Numbered from the stretch's first letter, positions 8,013 to 16,651 are shown. The stretch is 64,000 nucleotides of DNA from JACVRW01 sp963733885 (GCA_963733885.1 CAVTES010000015.1:124001-188000), one strand, 5' to 3'. A program made the numbers and translations. Notes: generated from the letters alone by a model not told the origin.

Positions 8013-9578
8013 CTACGGCCGCGGCCCACGACGCTTCGGACCCCCGCCCACCTCGTAACGCACGAGCTCATGCGCCCGCTCCGCCCAGTCGCAGAGGATC
8101 GGCCGCGTGTCACGCGGATCGATGATCTCCTCCACGCTGAAGCGCTCCGCGGTCCGGAACGGCGAGGTCACTGCCTCGAGCCGAGCGGCGATCGACTCCC
8201 GCAGCGCCGCCGGGTCCTCGGCCGCCGCCAGCTCACGGCGGTACGCGGCCTCCAGGCCGCCCGCCATCGGCAGCGAGCCCCAGTTGCCCGACGGCCACGC
8301 GAAGCGCAGATTGAGCCGCGACCCGTCGCCGTGCCCGGCGCCCGCGACGCCGTACACCTTGCGCACCAGGATGGACACCCAGGGAACGCTCGCCTGCACC
8401 ACCGAGAACAGGCCGCGCGAGCCGCGCCGGATCGTGCCGGCTCGCTCGGCGTCCGTGCCGATCACGAAGCCCGGCACATCCACGAAGTTCACGACCGGTA
8501 GGTGGAACTGGTCGCAAAGGTCCACGAAGCGGGCCGTCTTCTCCGCGGCGTCGGCGGTCACGCCGCCGCCGTAGTGCTCCGGGTCCGAGGCGAGCACCCC
8601 GACCGGGCGTCCGCCGAGCCGCGCCAGGCAGGTGATCGTCGGCCGCCCGAAGACCGCGCCCAGCTCGAAGGGCGAGCCGCGGTCGAGCACCGCCTCGAGG
8701 ACACGGCGTATCTTGTAGGTCCGGCGCGGCTCTCGGGGCACGATCGAGAGCAGCCCCTCCTCGCGCCGGTCGGCGGGGTCCGAGGCTGGAGCGCAAGGCG
8801 GCGTCTCCCACACGTTCGCGGGCAGGTAGGAGAGGAAGCTCTTCATCTGGTCGAGCGCGTCGTCCTCGTCGCCGGCCACGTTGTCCACGGCGCCGGCGCG
8901 GGCCTGCAGGCGCGCCCCGCCGAGCTCCTCCTTGTCCGGCGTCTCGCCCAGGCCTGCCATCGCCACCACCGGCGGCCCCGCCACGAACAGTTGCGCGCTG
9001 CCCCTGACGATCACCGAGAAGTGCGAGCACACCACGCGCGCCGCACCCAGCCCGGCCACCGGCCCGAGCGCCGCGGCCACCACGGGGACGATCGACAGGT
9101 TCTCCACGACCAGGTCGAAGCCCGGCAGCGGCGGCACGTAGGAGAAGCCCATCTGCTCGAGCGACTTGACCGACCCGCCGCCGCCCGTGCCGTCCACGAG
9201 CCGCACCAGCGGCAGCCGCAGGTCGTGCGCGAGCCGCTCCGCGTAGACCGCCTTCTCCCAGATCGCAGCGTCGGCGGCACCGCCGCGGACCGTGAAGTCG
9301 TCGCCCTGCACGACCGCCCGGCGGCCGTCCACACGGCCCTGTCCCACCACTGTGTTGGCGGGCAGGAAGTCCGTGAGCTCGCCGCCCTCGGCGTACGTGG
9401 CTCGCCCGGCGAGGGCGCCGGTCTCGTGGAACGTGCCGGGGTCGAAGAGCCGCTCGATCCGCTCGCGCACAGTGAGCCGCCCGGACTCGTGCTGGCGCTC
9501 CACCCGCTCCTCGCCACCCATGCGCCGCGCCAGCTCCTCGCGGCGACGGAGCTCGTCGAGCTCGGGCTCCCAGGACAT
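8013..9578 (-). CDS. Acyl-CoA (propionyl/methylcrotonyl) carboxylase, carboxyltransferase beta subunit
   Basis: A 521-residue carboxyltransferase of the PccB/AccD5/MccB family. It transfers CO2 from carboxybiotin on a partner alpha subunit to an acyl-CoA. It begins with the typical helical segment RRREELARRMGGEERVERQH, then RERIERLFDPGTFHETGALAG. Oxyanion-hole glycine turns are in GTGGGGSVKSLEQMGFSYVP and in the second half around FVDVPGFVIGTDAERAGTIRRG. Length is normal. The ATG at 9578 follows the TAG of the upstream frameshifted gene directly, so they are co-transcribed. No biotin carboxylase subunit is in the window; substrate chain length cannot be read here. Confidence 0.88.
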   Translation of the reverse strand: MSWEPELDELRRREELARRMGGEERVERQHESGRLTVRERIERLFDPGTFHETGALAGRATYAEGGELTDFLPANTVVGQGRVDGRRAVVQGDDFTVRGGAADAAIWEKAVYAERLAHDLRLPLVRLVDGTGGGGSVKSLEQMGFSYVPPLPGFDLVVENLSIVPVVAAALGPVAGLGAARVVCSHFSVIVRGSAQLFVAGPPVVAMAGLGETPDKEELGGARLQARAGAVDNVAGDEDDALDQMKSFLSYLPANVWETPPCAPASDPADRREEGLLSIVPREPRRTYKIRRVLEAVLDRGSPFELGAVFGRPTITCLARLGGRPVGVLASDPEHYGGGVTADAAEKTARFVDLCDQFHLPVVNFVDVPGFVIGTDAERAGTIRRGSRGLFSVVQASVPWVSILVRKVYGVAGAGHGDGSRLNLRFAWPSGNWGSLPMAGGLEAAYRRELAAAEDPAALRESIAARLEAVTSPFRTAERFSVEEIIDPRDTRPILCDWAERAHELVRYEVGGGPKRRGPRP

Positions 9579-10075
9579 CTACGCGCGGGTGCGCTCGGCG
9601 AATGCCTCGCGCCCGGCGCGGGAGCGCAGCTCGTGCAGCGTCTCGATCTGCTGCTCTGCTCGCTCGATCAGCCGGTCGAGCAGGCCGGCGTCGAGCTCAG
9701 GCACGGAGTCGGCGACGTCTCGGAGCGTCCGCCACATGCGACAGCTTGCGCGTTGACCCCCGTGATCAGTCCCTCCAGCTCCATGTGGCGGCTCAGCGGG
9801 GAATAGCCCGTGAGCTGGCCGTTCAGTTTCAGGCGGCCGGCCTTCTCGGCCGCCCAGAACGCGAGGTTCTTCGCGCGGTCGGCGCCGAACCCGAGATCGT
9901 CCATGACGCTCTCGAGCGAGCGGCGGTCGGCCTCGATGTCGTCGGCGAGCTTGGCGAGTGGCTCGCCGTAGGGGTTGCCCTCGTTCTGGCCGCGTGCTCG
10001 GCGGGCAAGCTCCAGCCCGGCGGTTGACCCAGCCAGGTGGTCCTGCAGGTAGATGCGGAGGAGCTTTCGGTCCAC
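9579..10075 (-). CDS. Conserved helical protein of unknown function, frameshifted
   Basis: Reading starts at a GTG at 10075 (MDRKLLRIYLQDHLAGSTAGL) and passes through RGQNEGNPYGEPLAKLADDIEADRR and FWAAEKAGRLKLNGQLTGYSPLSRHMELEGLITGV. From about 9735-9750 the sensible reading changes frame to MWRTLRDVADSVPELDAGLLDRLIERAEQQIETLHELR and ends at 9579. A one-base indel restores about 165 residues of mainly helical protein with ferritin-like spacing, but no metal-ligand pattern is clear. It abuts the carboxylase start. Function unknown; the conserved halves make an assembly indel more likely than true decay. Confidence 0.6.
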
Positions 10076-10083
10076 GCCGGCCG

Positions 10084-10090
10084 TAGTCTG
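10084..10090. promoter_or_regulatory. Divergent promoter with overlapping -10 elements
   Basis: Plus strand: TAGTCT at 10084-10089 puts +1 at 10096, exactly the ATG of the next gene (leaderless). Minus strand: CAGACT at 10090-10085 puts +1 about three bases before the GTG at 10075. The two hexamers occupy the same bases. No good -35 is visible on either side. Confidence 0.5.
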
Positions 10091-10095
10091 CCCGA

Positions 10096-11076
10096 ATGGC
10101 GAGCGAGAGCGAGCTCGAGCGCGCGCTGGCCGACGCGGGCGGGGCGGACGCGCCGCGCGAATGGGCCGCGCGCCTGCGCGAGCTGCTCCGCGCCGAGCTG
10201 GAGCGGGGCGCCCGGGAGATGGGCGAGGTGCGAAGTGGCCGCGAGCGCCCGGTGGCGCTCGCGGTTGCCGCGGCGGACGCGCTGGAGCGCGGCCCGGAAG
10301 CCGGTGGCGCGCCCGGCGCAGTCGTCGCCGTCCTGCCGCTGCCGCCCGAGCTGCGGGCCGACTCGGATGCGGTCGCGGAGCGCGGCGCCACGCTCGCGGC
10401 CGCCACCGTCGAGCGGCTCGTGGAGGCCGCGGAGCCGGGCAGGCCGCGCGCGGGGTCGGACCTCGCCCTCCTGCTGGGCGCGTCAGACGGCTTCCTGGCG
10501 CTCTCGTATCCGGCGAGAGACCCGCGCTGGGCCGCCGAGTACGCGCGCGAGGCCCTCGACGACGCCGTCGCCGCCATCGACCGGCTCCGCGCGCAGGCCC
10601 ACCTTCTGCCCGGTCACGCGGTGGCCGTTGAGGACCTGCGCCCGCCGATAGGGGCCACCCACCCGCTGCGGGTGGCGGAGGCCGTGACCCGGCTCGGCGC
10701 CTCGCCGCTCGACGAGGACGCCGTGGAGCGCCTCGAGCCTGAGCTGCTGCAGCTGCTCGAGCCGGCCGGTCGCGCCACGCGTGCCCACGACGACCCCGAC
10801 CCGCGCCGGCGCGCGATGCGGCGCATCCTCCAGCGCCTCGACGGAATGGGGAAATGGGGCGGCTACCACACAGCCTTCGACCACCTGGCGCGCGGGTTCG
10901 CCGGCAACGACAGGGCGCTCGCCTTCGAGGTGGGGGAGGAGCTCCTCGACGCAGGGCTACTGTCCGAGAAGCCGAGCGTGGGGCAGCGTCACGTGTCTCT
11001 CAACCCGCGCCGGGCGGGCGAGATCCGTGGGCTCATCGAGGAGGGCGCGCTTCCCCCTGGACTCAGCGCTCGGTGA
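10096..11076 (+). CDS. Hypothetical protein with C-terminal winged-helix-like region
   Basis: A 326-residue soluble protein, rich in Ala, Arg and Glu. Residues 1-235 are mostly helical with no recognised domain. The last 90 residues are better ordered, with GMGKWGGYHTAFDHLARGF, LAFEVGEELLDAGLLSEKP and QRHVSLNPRRAGEIRGLIE, a helix-helix-strand-hairpin run resembling a winged-helix DNA- or protein-binding fold. The ATG is predicted to be the first transcribed base. It overlaps the convergent RNase D gene by 14 bp. I do not recognise the family. Confidence 0.65.
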   Translation: MASESELERALADAGGADAPREWAARLRELLRAELERGAREMGEVRSGRERPVALAVAAADALERGPEAGGAPGAVVAVLPLPPELRADSDAVAERGATLAAATVERLVEAAEPGRPRAGSDLALLLGASDGFLALSYPARDPRWAAEYAREALDDAVAAIDRLRAQAHLLPGHAVAVEDLRPPIGATHPLRVAEAVTRLGASPLDEDAVERLEPELLQLLEPAGRATRAHDDPDPRRRAMRRILQRLDGMGKWGGYHTAFDHLARGFAGNDRALAFEVGEELLDAGLLSEKPSVGQRHVSLNPRRAGEIRGLIEEGALPPGLSAR

Positions 11077-12220
11077 CCAGCAGCCGTCCGTCCGGTCCCA
11101 CGCTCAGCGCCCGCCGCCCGGCCACCAGCTCCGTGAGCTCCTGGCCCACCAGCTCGCGTCGCCAGCCCCGGGAGACGCGGATGTGGTCGCCGTTCTCGCC
11201 ACGGCGGAGTGCGGACACCAGCGCGGCCAGCTCCGCCTGGGTGGCGATCAGCTCGACCGCCACGGCCTCCTCCATCGAGCGCTGTCGCACCAGCGCCTGT
11301 GCCAGCGACACGAGCGGCGCGTCGCGCGAATCGCGCGCGGGCGGCTGCGGAGGGGCGGGCGGCGCCTCGCGTGTGCGCCCGCGCTCGATCACCTCGAGCA
11401 GCCGGTCGCCGCGCCGATGCAGCGTCTGGGCCGGTAGGCCGCGGGTCTGCTCGAGGCCCTGGCGGTCGCGCGGCGCGCGACGGGCCAGCTCGATGAGCGC
11501 CTGATCGGGCAGCACATATCCCGCTGGGCGGTCCATCGACCGGGCCACCTGCTCGCGCCACTCGACAAGCTCGCGCGCCACCGCGCGGCCTCGCTCGTTC
11601 AACCGGCCAAGCCGCGGGAGCCGCTCGTAGATCCGCTCGGGGTCGCGCTCGTCGGTCGAGGCCTCGAGCGCCAGGCACTCCTCGCGCGCCCACTCGAACC
11701 GCCCGCGCTTTCGCAGCCGCCGCTCGATCTCCTCACCGAGAGCAAGCAGCAGCCGCGCGTCGTCGGCGGCGTACTCGAGCTGCTGTGCGGTGAGCGGGCG
11801 GCGATCCCACTTCGTGAATCCCTCGGACCCCTTCAGGCGCACCCCCAAGACCTTCCTGACCAGCGACTCGTAGCCCTCCTGGTTGCCAAACCCGAGGAAG
11901 CCGGCGGCCAGCTGGGTGTCGAACACGCTGCTGACCTCGGTCGACCAGACCCGCCGCAGGATCGCGATGTCCTGGCGCCCCGCGTGCACCACGACCTCGA
12001 CCTCGGGGTCGGCCAGCACGCGCGCGAGCGGAGCCGGATCCGGAGTGTCATCCGCGAGCGGATCGACCACGTCGGTGCGCACGCCGTCCGGCGAGCCCGG
12101 GTCGGGCACGGCGATCTGAGCCAGACACAGCAGCGCCTGGTAGCGGCGCTCGGACACGAATTCGGTGTCGATCGCGATACGACCCTGTGCGGCGGCCCTC
12201 TCTGCCAGCGCGGCGGTCAC
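11063..12220 (-). CDS. rnd: Ribonuclease D
   Basis: 3'-5' exoribonuclease of the DEDD superfamily, which trims tRNA and other small-RNA 3' ends. Exo I is AIDTEFVSERRYQALLCLAQ, Exo II is VVHAGRQDIAILRRVW and Exo III is LEYAADDARLLL, giving the four acidic metal ligands and the catalytic Tyr of DEDDy enzymes. An HRDC domain follows (ELVEWREQVARSMDRPAGYVLPD). The frame is open up to 12310, but that part overlaps the divergent gene, so the GTG at 12220 (VTAALAERAAAQGRIAIDTEF) is chosen; TATGGT sits at -15 to -10 from it. Length, 385 residues, fits the family. Confidence 0.9.
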   Translation of the reverse strand: MTAALAERAAAQGRIAIDTEFVSERRYQALLCLAQIAVPDPGSPDGVRTDVVDPLADDTPDPAPLARVLADPEVEVVVHAGRQDIAILRRVWSTEVSSVFDTQLAAGFLGFGNQEGYESLVRKVLGVRLKGSEGFTKWDRRPLTAQQLEYAADDARLLLALGEEIERRLRKRGRFEWAREECLALEASTDERDPERIYERLPRLGRLNERGRAVARELVEWREQVARSMDRPAGYVLPDQALIELARRAPRDRQGLEQTRGLPAQTLHRRGDRLLEVIERGRTREAPPAPPQPPARDSRDAPLVSLAQALVRQRSMEEAVAVELIATQAELAALVSALRRGENGDHIRVSRGWRRELVGQELTELVAGRRALSVGPDGRLLVTER

Positions 12221-12229
12221 GAAGCCGCC

Positions 12230-12239
12230 ACCATACTCA
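12230..12239. promoter_or_regulatory. Divergent promoter between rnd and the M14-amidase gene
   Basis: Minus strand TATGGT (12235-12230) fits a -10 element with +1 about three bases before the rnd GTG. The plus strand CATACT (12232-12237) fits a -10 with +1 about three bases before the ATG at 12247. Both use the TA at 12234-12235. Leaders would be only a few bases long. Confidence 0.45.
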
Positions 12240-12246
12240 GAGAGAG

Positions 12247-13533
12247 ATGTCGATTCTCGCGGCAGCGCTCGCGGCGGTGGGGGGCCTGGTGGGCCCACCG
12301 GCCGTGCCACCGTCCGTTCCGGGCGAGACCGTGATAGGCCGTTCCGCGGAGGGCCGGCCGATCCGGGCGTTCCGCGTCGGCTCGTCTCGCGCGCGTGTAG
12401 AAGTGCTCGTGGTGGGAGCCGTCCACGGCAACGAGCCGGCCGGCAGGACGGTGGTCGACCGCCTGCGCCGGGTGCGGCCGCCGCGCGGCACCGCGCTGTG
12501 GCTGATCGAGGACTTGAACCCGGACGGCTCGGCGGCCGGCTCGCGCCAGAACGCCGCCGGCGTCGACCTGAACCGCAACTTCCCGTACCGGTGGCGCCAC
12601 CAGGACGGCGTCTACGAGTCGGGGCCCGGGCCGGCGTCGGAGCCAGAGACCCAGGCGATCCAGCGCTTCGTCGAGCGCGAGCGCCCCCGCATCACGCTCT
12701 GGTACCACCAGGCGCTGCGCATGGTCGTGAAGAGCACCGGCGACCCGGCGCTCGAGCGCCTCTACTCGCGCCGCTCCGGGCTGCCCCGCAGGCGGCTCCC
12801 GCGCTACCACGGCACCGCGGTGTCGTGGCAGAACACGACCTTCCGGGGCGATACCGCGTTCGTGGTCGAGCTCCCGGGTGGGGCCCTTTCCGCCGCCGGC
12901 GCGCGCCGGCACGCCCGCGCGACACTGGCGCTGGCCAACGCGGTGGCGCCTCCGCGCGTGGTTTCGAAGCCGATTCCCTTCGACGCCAAGCGCAGGGCGG
13001 ACATGCGCGGCTACGCGCAACGGCACTACGGCATCGACGACCATCGACTGCGGGACCCGAAGGTGATCGTGCAGCACTACACGGTCACCGACACATTCGA
13101 CCCCGTCTACAACACGTTCGCCCCGAACCGCCCGGACGTGGAGCTCGGCGAGCTGCCGGGCGTCTGCGCCCACTACGTGATCGACCGCGACGGGACGATC
13201 TACCAGCTCGTCTCCACCCGGATCATGTGCCGCCACACGGTCGGGCTGAACTACACGGCGATCGGGATCGAGCACGTCGGCCGCAGCGACGCCCAGGTGA
13301 TGGGCAATCCGCGCCAGATGGCCTCCTCGCTGCGGCTGACGCGCATGCTGCAGGGCCGTCACGGCATCGACACGCGAAACGTGATCGGCCACAACGAGAA
13401 CCGCGACAGCCCGTTCCACCGCGAGCGCGTGGCGCGCCTCCGAACCCAGACACACGGCGACTTCCCGAGGGCCGTCATGGACGTCTACCGGCGGCGGCTC
13501 GAGCGGCTGCCGGCGCCCGCGAGCCTCCGCTAG
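12247..13533 (+). CDS. Secreted M14 zinc carboxypeptidase fused to N-acetylmuramoyl-L-alanine amidase
   Basis: A 428-residue two-enzyme fusion. Residues 1-20 are a short hydrophobic export-like segment. Residues about 30-235 are a peptidase M14 domain: zinc ligands H60 and E63 (VHGNEPAG), DLNRNFPY at 108-114, H154 (WYHQ) and catalytic Glu E208 (FVVELPGG). Residues about 265-415 are an amidase_2/PGRP domain: H277 (VQHYTV), H330 (CRHTVGLNYTAIGIEH) and H382 (IGHNE). The first type trims peptides, the second cuts the MurNAc-L-Ala bond, so the protein could strip stem peptides from glycan and shorten them. All key residues are present in both halves. Upstream bases after about 12187 are not in the chosen start because signal-like sequence begins at MSILAAAL. 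Confidence 0.85.
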   Translation: MSILAAALAAVGGLVGPPAVPPSVPGETVIGRSAEGRPIRAFRVGSSRARVEVLVVGAVHGNEPAGRTVVDRLRRVRPPRGTALWLIEDLNPDGSAAGSRQNAAGVDLNRNFPYRWRHQDGVYESGPGPASEPETQAIQRFVERERPRITLWYHQALRMVVKSTGDPALERLYSRRSGLPRRRLPRYHGTAVSWQNTTFRGDTAFVVELPGGALSAAGARRHARATLALANAVAPPRVVSKPIPFDAKRRADMRGYAQRHYGIDDHRLRDPKVIVQHYTVTDTFDPVYNTFAPNRPDVELGELPGVCAHYVIDRDGTIYQLVSTRIMCRHTVGLNYTAIGIEHVGRSDAQVMGNPRQMASSLRLTRMLQGRHGIDTRNVIGHNENRDSPFHRERVARLRTQTHGDFPRAVMDVYRRRLERLPAPASLR

Positions 13534-13534
13534 C

Positions 13535-13558
13535 ACACGCTCCCTTCCGGTCGCGTGT
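13535..13558. terminator. Hairpin between convergent genes
   Basis: ACACGC, 12-base loop beginning TCCC, GCGTGT. It uses the same stem as 1062-1077 and, like it, sits just after a TAG and between two convergent stops. No T-run. Confidence 0.5.
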
Positions 13559-13559
13559 A

Positions 13560-13778
13560 CTAGTCCGTCTCTTCCGGGAGCCGCCGCACCTCGATCAGCT
13601 CAAGCCCGAGCGACTGGATGCGGTCGAGCAGGCCGTGCAGCTCGGACTGGTCGCGCACCTCGCCGCGCATCACCGTCTCCGCCGGCTTCACGGCCGCCGT
13701 GAAGTCCTCGAACGCCCCGGTGACCGAGTCGCTCAGCCGTCCCTTGATCCTGATCTCGTAGCCGACGGGGGCCACCAC
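13560..13778 (-). CDS. Small conserved protein of unknown function (72 aa)
   Basis: The frame reads MVAPVGYEIRIKGRLSDSV from the GTG at 13778, then FEDFTAAVKPAETVMRGEV and LDRIQSLGLELIEVRRLPEE. It is a compact alpha/beta protein with alternating strands and helices; similar short proteins are common in soil actinobacteria without a known role. The frame is open to an ATG at 13817, but the phased promoter at 13785-13830 places +1 exactly on the GTG at 13778, which decides the start and makes the mRNA leaderless. It is divergent from the phosphodiesterase gene, which has its own copy of the same promoter. Confidence 0.7.
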   Translation of the reverse strand: MVAPVGYEIRIKGRLSDSVTGAFEDFTAAVKPAETVMRGEVRDQSELHGLLDRIQSLGLELIEVRRLPEETD

Positions 13779-13784
13779 TTCGCC

Positions 13785-13830
13785 ACCATCCCCTCGGAGT
13801 GGGTGATCGCACGTCACCCGCCGCGGGTGA
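13785..13830 (-). promoter_or_regulatory. Triple half-site promoter, copy 1
   Basis: Minus strand, in order: TCACCC (13830-13825), N5, GGGTGA, N7, TCACCC (13806-13801), N10, GATGGT at 13790-13785 as -10. Seven bases later is the GTG at 13778. Spacing is identical to the other five copies in the window. Confidence 0.7.
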
Positions 13831-13901
13831 GAGGCTCGTACTCGCGGCGGGCGCCATGTTCACGAGCCGCGAGCGTCCCTGAGCGCCGGCGTGACGCCGC
13901 A

Positions 13902-13947
13902 TCACCCGCGACGGGTGAGGAACGCTCATCCGCATATCGGCGAGAGT
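13902..13947 (+). promoter_or_regulatory. Triple half-site promoter, copy 2
   Basis: TCACCC, N5, GGGTGA (13902-13918), N7, TCATCC (13926-13931, one mismatch), N10, GAGAGT (13942-13947). The predicted +1 is 13954, the A of the start codon of the phosphodiesterase gene. Confidence 0.7.
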
Positions 13948-13953
13948 TCACGC

Positions 13954-16026
13954 ATGCGGCTCTCGACGGTGGTGCGTGTGGCGGTCGTCCTATTGGTCGA
14001 CGCGGTCGTCCTGGTGCTGCTCGCGTTGCTGCTGCCGGGCTTCACGCTCGACGGCGCCGGCGCGGCGTTCGGGACCGCCGCGATGGTCGGCGTTCTCAAC
14101 GCGCTCGTCTGGCCGCTGCTCGCGCGATTCGCCCTGCCGCTCAGCGTTCTCACGCTGGGGCTCGGCGCTCTCGCCCTGAACGCCGTGCTCGTGACGTTCG
14201 CGATCGACATCGTGCCCGGGGCGAGCGTCAAGGACTTTGGAACCGGGCTGGTGGTCACAGTCGGCATGGCCGCGCTGACCGCGCTCCTGTCCGCCCTGCT
14301 CGCGATCGACGAGGACGAGTCGTGGTATCGAAACGTCGTGCGCCGCCAGGCACGCCGTCGCGGCGACCGCGTCGAGACCGACGTGCCCGGCGTGATCTTC
14401 CTCGAGATCGACGGCCTCGCGCTCGACGTGCTGAAGCGCGCGATGCGCGACGGCAGCGCGCCGGCGATGGCGCGTTGGCTGCGCGAGGGCACGCACAACC
14501 TCGAGGGCTGGGAGACCGACTGGTCCTCCCAGACCGGCGCCTGCCAGGCGGGCCTCCTTCACGGCAGCAACCACGACATGCCCGCATTCCGGTGGTGGGA
14601 GAAGGACCGCGGCAAGCCGATCGTGACGAACCACCCGCAGGACGCGGCCGAGCTCGAGCGGCGCCACTCGGATGGCCGCGGCCTGCTGCACGAGGACGGC
14701 GCGAGCCGCGCCAACATCCTGTCTGGGGACGCCGTGCACACGATGCTCACGATGAGCACCGTGTTGAGCCGCCGCCGCCCGATCGGGCGCGACTACTCGG
14801 CCTACTTCGCGCGGCCGTACGCCGTGGCGAAGACCCTCACGGCGGTGCTCGCCGAGATCGCGCGCGAGCGGCACGCCCAGGCAGAGCAGCGCACGCGCGA
14901 CGTGCAGCCTCGCATCCGGCGGTCGCGCCAGTACGCCGTTCTGCGCTCCTTCGCGACCGTCATCCAGCTCGATCTGCAGGTGGCCGCGGTGGTGGGGGAC
15001 ATGCTGTCCGGCCGCCCCGTCGTCTACACGACCTTCCTCGCCTACGACGAGGTGGCGCACCACTCGGGCATCGAGCGGCCCGACGCGCTTGCCGTACTGA
15101 GGAAGGTCGACCGCCAGCTCGCCCGCGTGGAGGCCGCCGCGACCGACGCGCCGCGCCCTTACCGGCTGGTGGTGCTCTCTGACCACGGCCAGTCACAGGG
15201 GGCGACGTTCCTCCAGCGCTACGGGGTGACGCTCGAGGAGCTCGTCCGCTCGGCGTGCGAGGGCGCCGAGGAGGTGCACTCCGATGCAGGGCGGGAGGAC
15301 GACGCCGCGGCCTACCTGGGTGCGGGCCTGACCGAGCTCGGGCGCGACGACACCGTGGCGGCCCGTGGCGCGCGGCGAGCTGCCAAGCGGCTCGAAGAAG
15401 GCGAGGGGAAGCAGGAGGCCGAGGAGGACGGCCTGCCGGACCTGTCGGTGATGGCGTCGGGGAATCTTGGGCTGATCTCCTTCCCGCGGGAGCCCGGCCG
15501 CGTGACGCTCGAGCGCATCGAGCAGCTGCACCCGCGGCTGCTGCCGGCGCTGCGCGACCACCCCGGCATCGCGTTCATGATGGTGCGCTCCGAGCGCGAC
15601 GGCGCGCTAGCGCTCGGCCGCGACGGCGTGCACCACCTCGACAGCGGAAGGGTTGAGGGCGACGACCCGCTCGCCCCCTTCGGCCCGACGGCGGCCGGGC
15701 ACCTGCGCCGCACCGACGGCTTCCCGCACTGCCCCGACGTCATGCTCAACAGCACCTTCTGGGAGGAGACCGGCGAGGTGGCCGCGTTCGAGGAGCTTGT
15801 GGGGTCGCACGGAGGCATGGGCGGCACCCAGTCACACCCGTTCGTCCTTCACCCGGCCGAGCTGCCGTGGCCGGACGAGGCGGTACTGGGAGCCGAACAC
15901 GTGCACCGGATCCTGCGCGGCTGGCTCGCCGCGCTTGGGCACGAGGGCTATCTCACGCCGGTCGGCGCCGACCCAGGTTCGCCACGATCAGAGCCACGAT
16001 CGTCACCAGATAGATCTGCCCGATGA
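13954..16026 (+). CDS. Holin-like (YvlD) membrane domain fused to an alkaline-phosphatase-type phosphodiesterase
   Basis: A 690-residue protein. Residues 1-115 hold about four membrane helices (VAVVLLVDAVVLVLLALLLP, then LNALVWPLLARFALPLSVLT and GLVVTVGMAALTALLSALLA), like the PF04020 YvlD/mycobacterial holin family. The rest is an alkaline-phosphatase-superfamily domain with metal-site motifs GVIFLEIDGLALD, TDWSSQTGACQAGLLHGSNHD, YDEVAHHSG and LVVLSDHGQSQG; the Thr/Ser in SSQTGA is the likely nucleophile. The enzyme part should face one side of the membrane and act on a phosphodiester or lipid-linked substrate, unknown. The start at 13954 is fixed by the promoter. The last 25 residues overlap the convergent K+ channel gene by 74 bp and look less ordered. 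Confidence 0.8.
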   Translation: MRLSTVVRVAVVLLVDAVVLVLLALLLPGFTLDGAGAAFGTAAMVGVLNALVWPLLARFALPLSVLTLGLGALALNAVLVTFAIDIVPGASVKDFGTGLVVTVGMAALTALLSALLAIDEDESWYRNVVRRQARRRGDRVETDVPGVIFLEIDGLALDVLKRAMRDGSAPAMARWLREGTHNLEGWETDWSSQTGACQAGLLHGSNHDMPAFRWWEKDRGKPIVTNHPQDAAELERRHSDGRGLLHEDGASRANILSGDAVHTMLTMSTVLSRRRPIGRDYSAYFARPYAVAKTLTAVLAEIARERHAQAEQRTRDVQPRIRRSRQYAVLRSFATVIQLDLQVAAVVGDMLSGRPVVYTTFLAYDEVAHHSGIERPDALAVLRKVDRQLARVEAAATDAPRPYRLVVLSDHGQSQGATFLQRYGVTLEELVRSACEGAEEVHSDAGREDDAAAYLGAGLTELGRDDTVAARGARRAAKRLEEGEGKQEAEEDGLPDLSVMASGNLGLISFPREPGRVTLERIEQLHPRLLPALRDHPGIAFMMVRSERDGALALGRDGVHHLDSGRVEGDDPLAPFGPTAAGHLRRTDGFPHCPDVMLNSTFWEETGEVAAFEELVGSHGGMGGTQSHPFVLHPAELPWPDEAVLGAEHVHRILRGWLAALGHEGYLTPVGADPGSPRSEPRSSPDRSAR

Positions 16027-16603
16027 GCATCTCGGCCACGGCGAGCGCCCGTGGTCCCTCGGCGGCAGGGGAGAGGTCGCCGTATCCCACGGTGGTGAGC
16101 GTGGCGAAGCTGAAGTAGGCCCTGTCGGCGGGCGTGGAGTCCTGGCGATCCACGAACAGGGCGCTCGAGTCGACCGCGTCGACGATCCCATAGCTGAACG
16201 CGAAGAACATCCCGATCAGCAGGTAGATGGCGAGCACCCCGGTCAGCGTGTAGAACGCGACCTGGCCCCGCGCGCGCAGGTCGTTGAAAAGGCCGGCCGC
16301 CAGCACGGCGGGCGCCACCCCCACCAGCAGCGCGCCGACCACGGCGGCAAACCAGAACGGGATTTCGCCCTGCACGAGCCATGTCACCAGCGAGGCCACC
16401 ACCGCCAGCGTCGCCGCCGCCGCCGCAAGCCGGACCCCCGCGCGCTGGACGCCCGCCGTACGGACGGCCGCGACGAGCGTTGCCGCCTGCAGCGCGATCA
16501 CCACGAAGCGGGGCCCGTCCGATGACGACACCACCAGTTGCAACGCCGTCGAGATGATGACGAGGCCCAGCACCAGGCCGTAGCCGTGCCTGCGCCGTTT
16601 CAT
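15953..16603 (-). CDS. Two-pore-type potassium channel family protein
   Basis: About 216 residues, mostly membrane helices, ending in an ion-channel domain with selectivity filter TLTTVGYGD preceded by a pore helix (RAYFSFA) and followed by a last helix (MLIGQIYLVTIVALIVANLG). A KcsA-like pore follows several extra N-terminal helices; there is no RCK/TrkA domain, so gating is not explained by sequence. ATG at 16603 (MKRRRHGYGLVLG) is preferred because the 15 codons upstream, beginning with TTG at 16648, are Ala/Gly filler. Its 3' end overlaps the phosphodiesterase end. Confidence 0.85.
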   Translation of the reverse strand: MKRRRHGYGLVLGLVIISTALQLVVSSSDGPRFVVIALQAATLVAAVRTAGVQRAGVRLAAAAATLAVVASLVTWLVQGEIPFWFAAVVGALLVGVAPAVLAAGLFNDLRARGQVAFYTLTGVLAIYLLIGMFFAFSYGIVDAVDSSALFVDRQDSTPADRAYFSFATLTTVGYGDLSPAAEGPRALAVAEMLIGQIYLVTIVALIVANLGRRRPA

Positions 16604-16651
16604 GACCGGCGCGTTCGCCGCGGCCGCGCCTGCTCCTGCCCCGGCCAATGG

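Noticed and set aside
12165..15182. 1,005-codon plus-strand frame
   Set aside because: It runs across three real genes in a wrong frame and is Arg/Pro/Gly-rich, a typical high-GC shadow.
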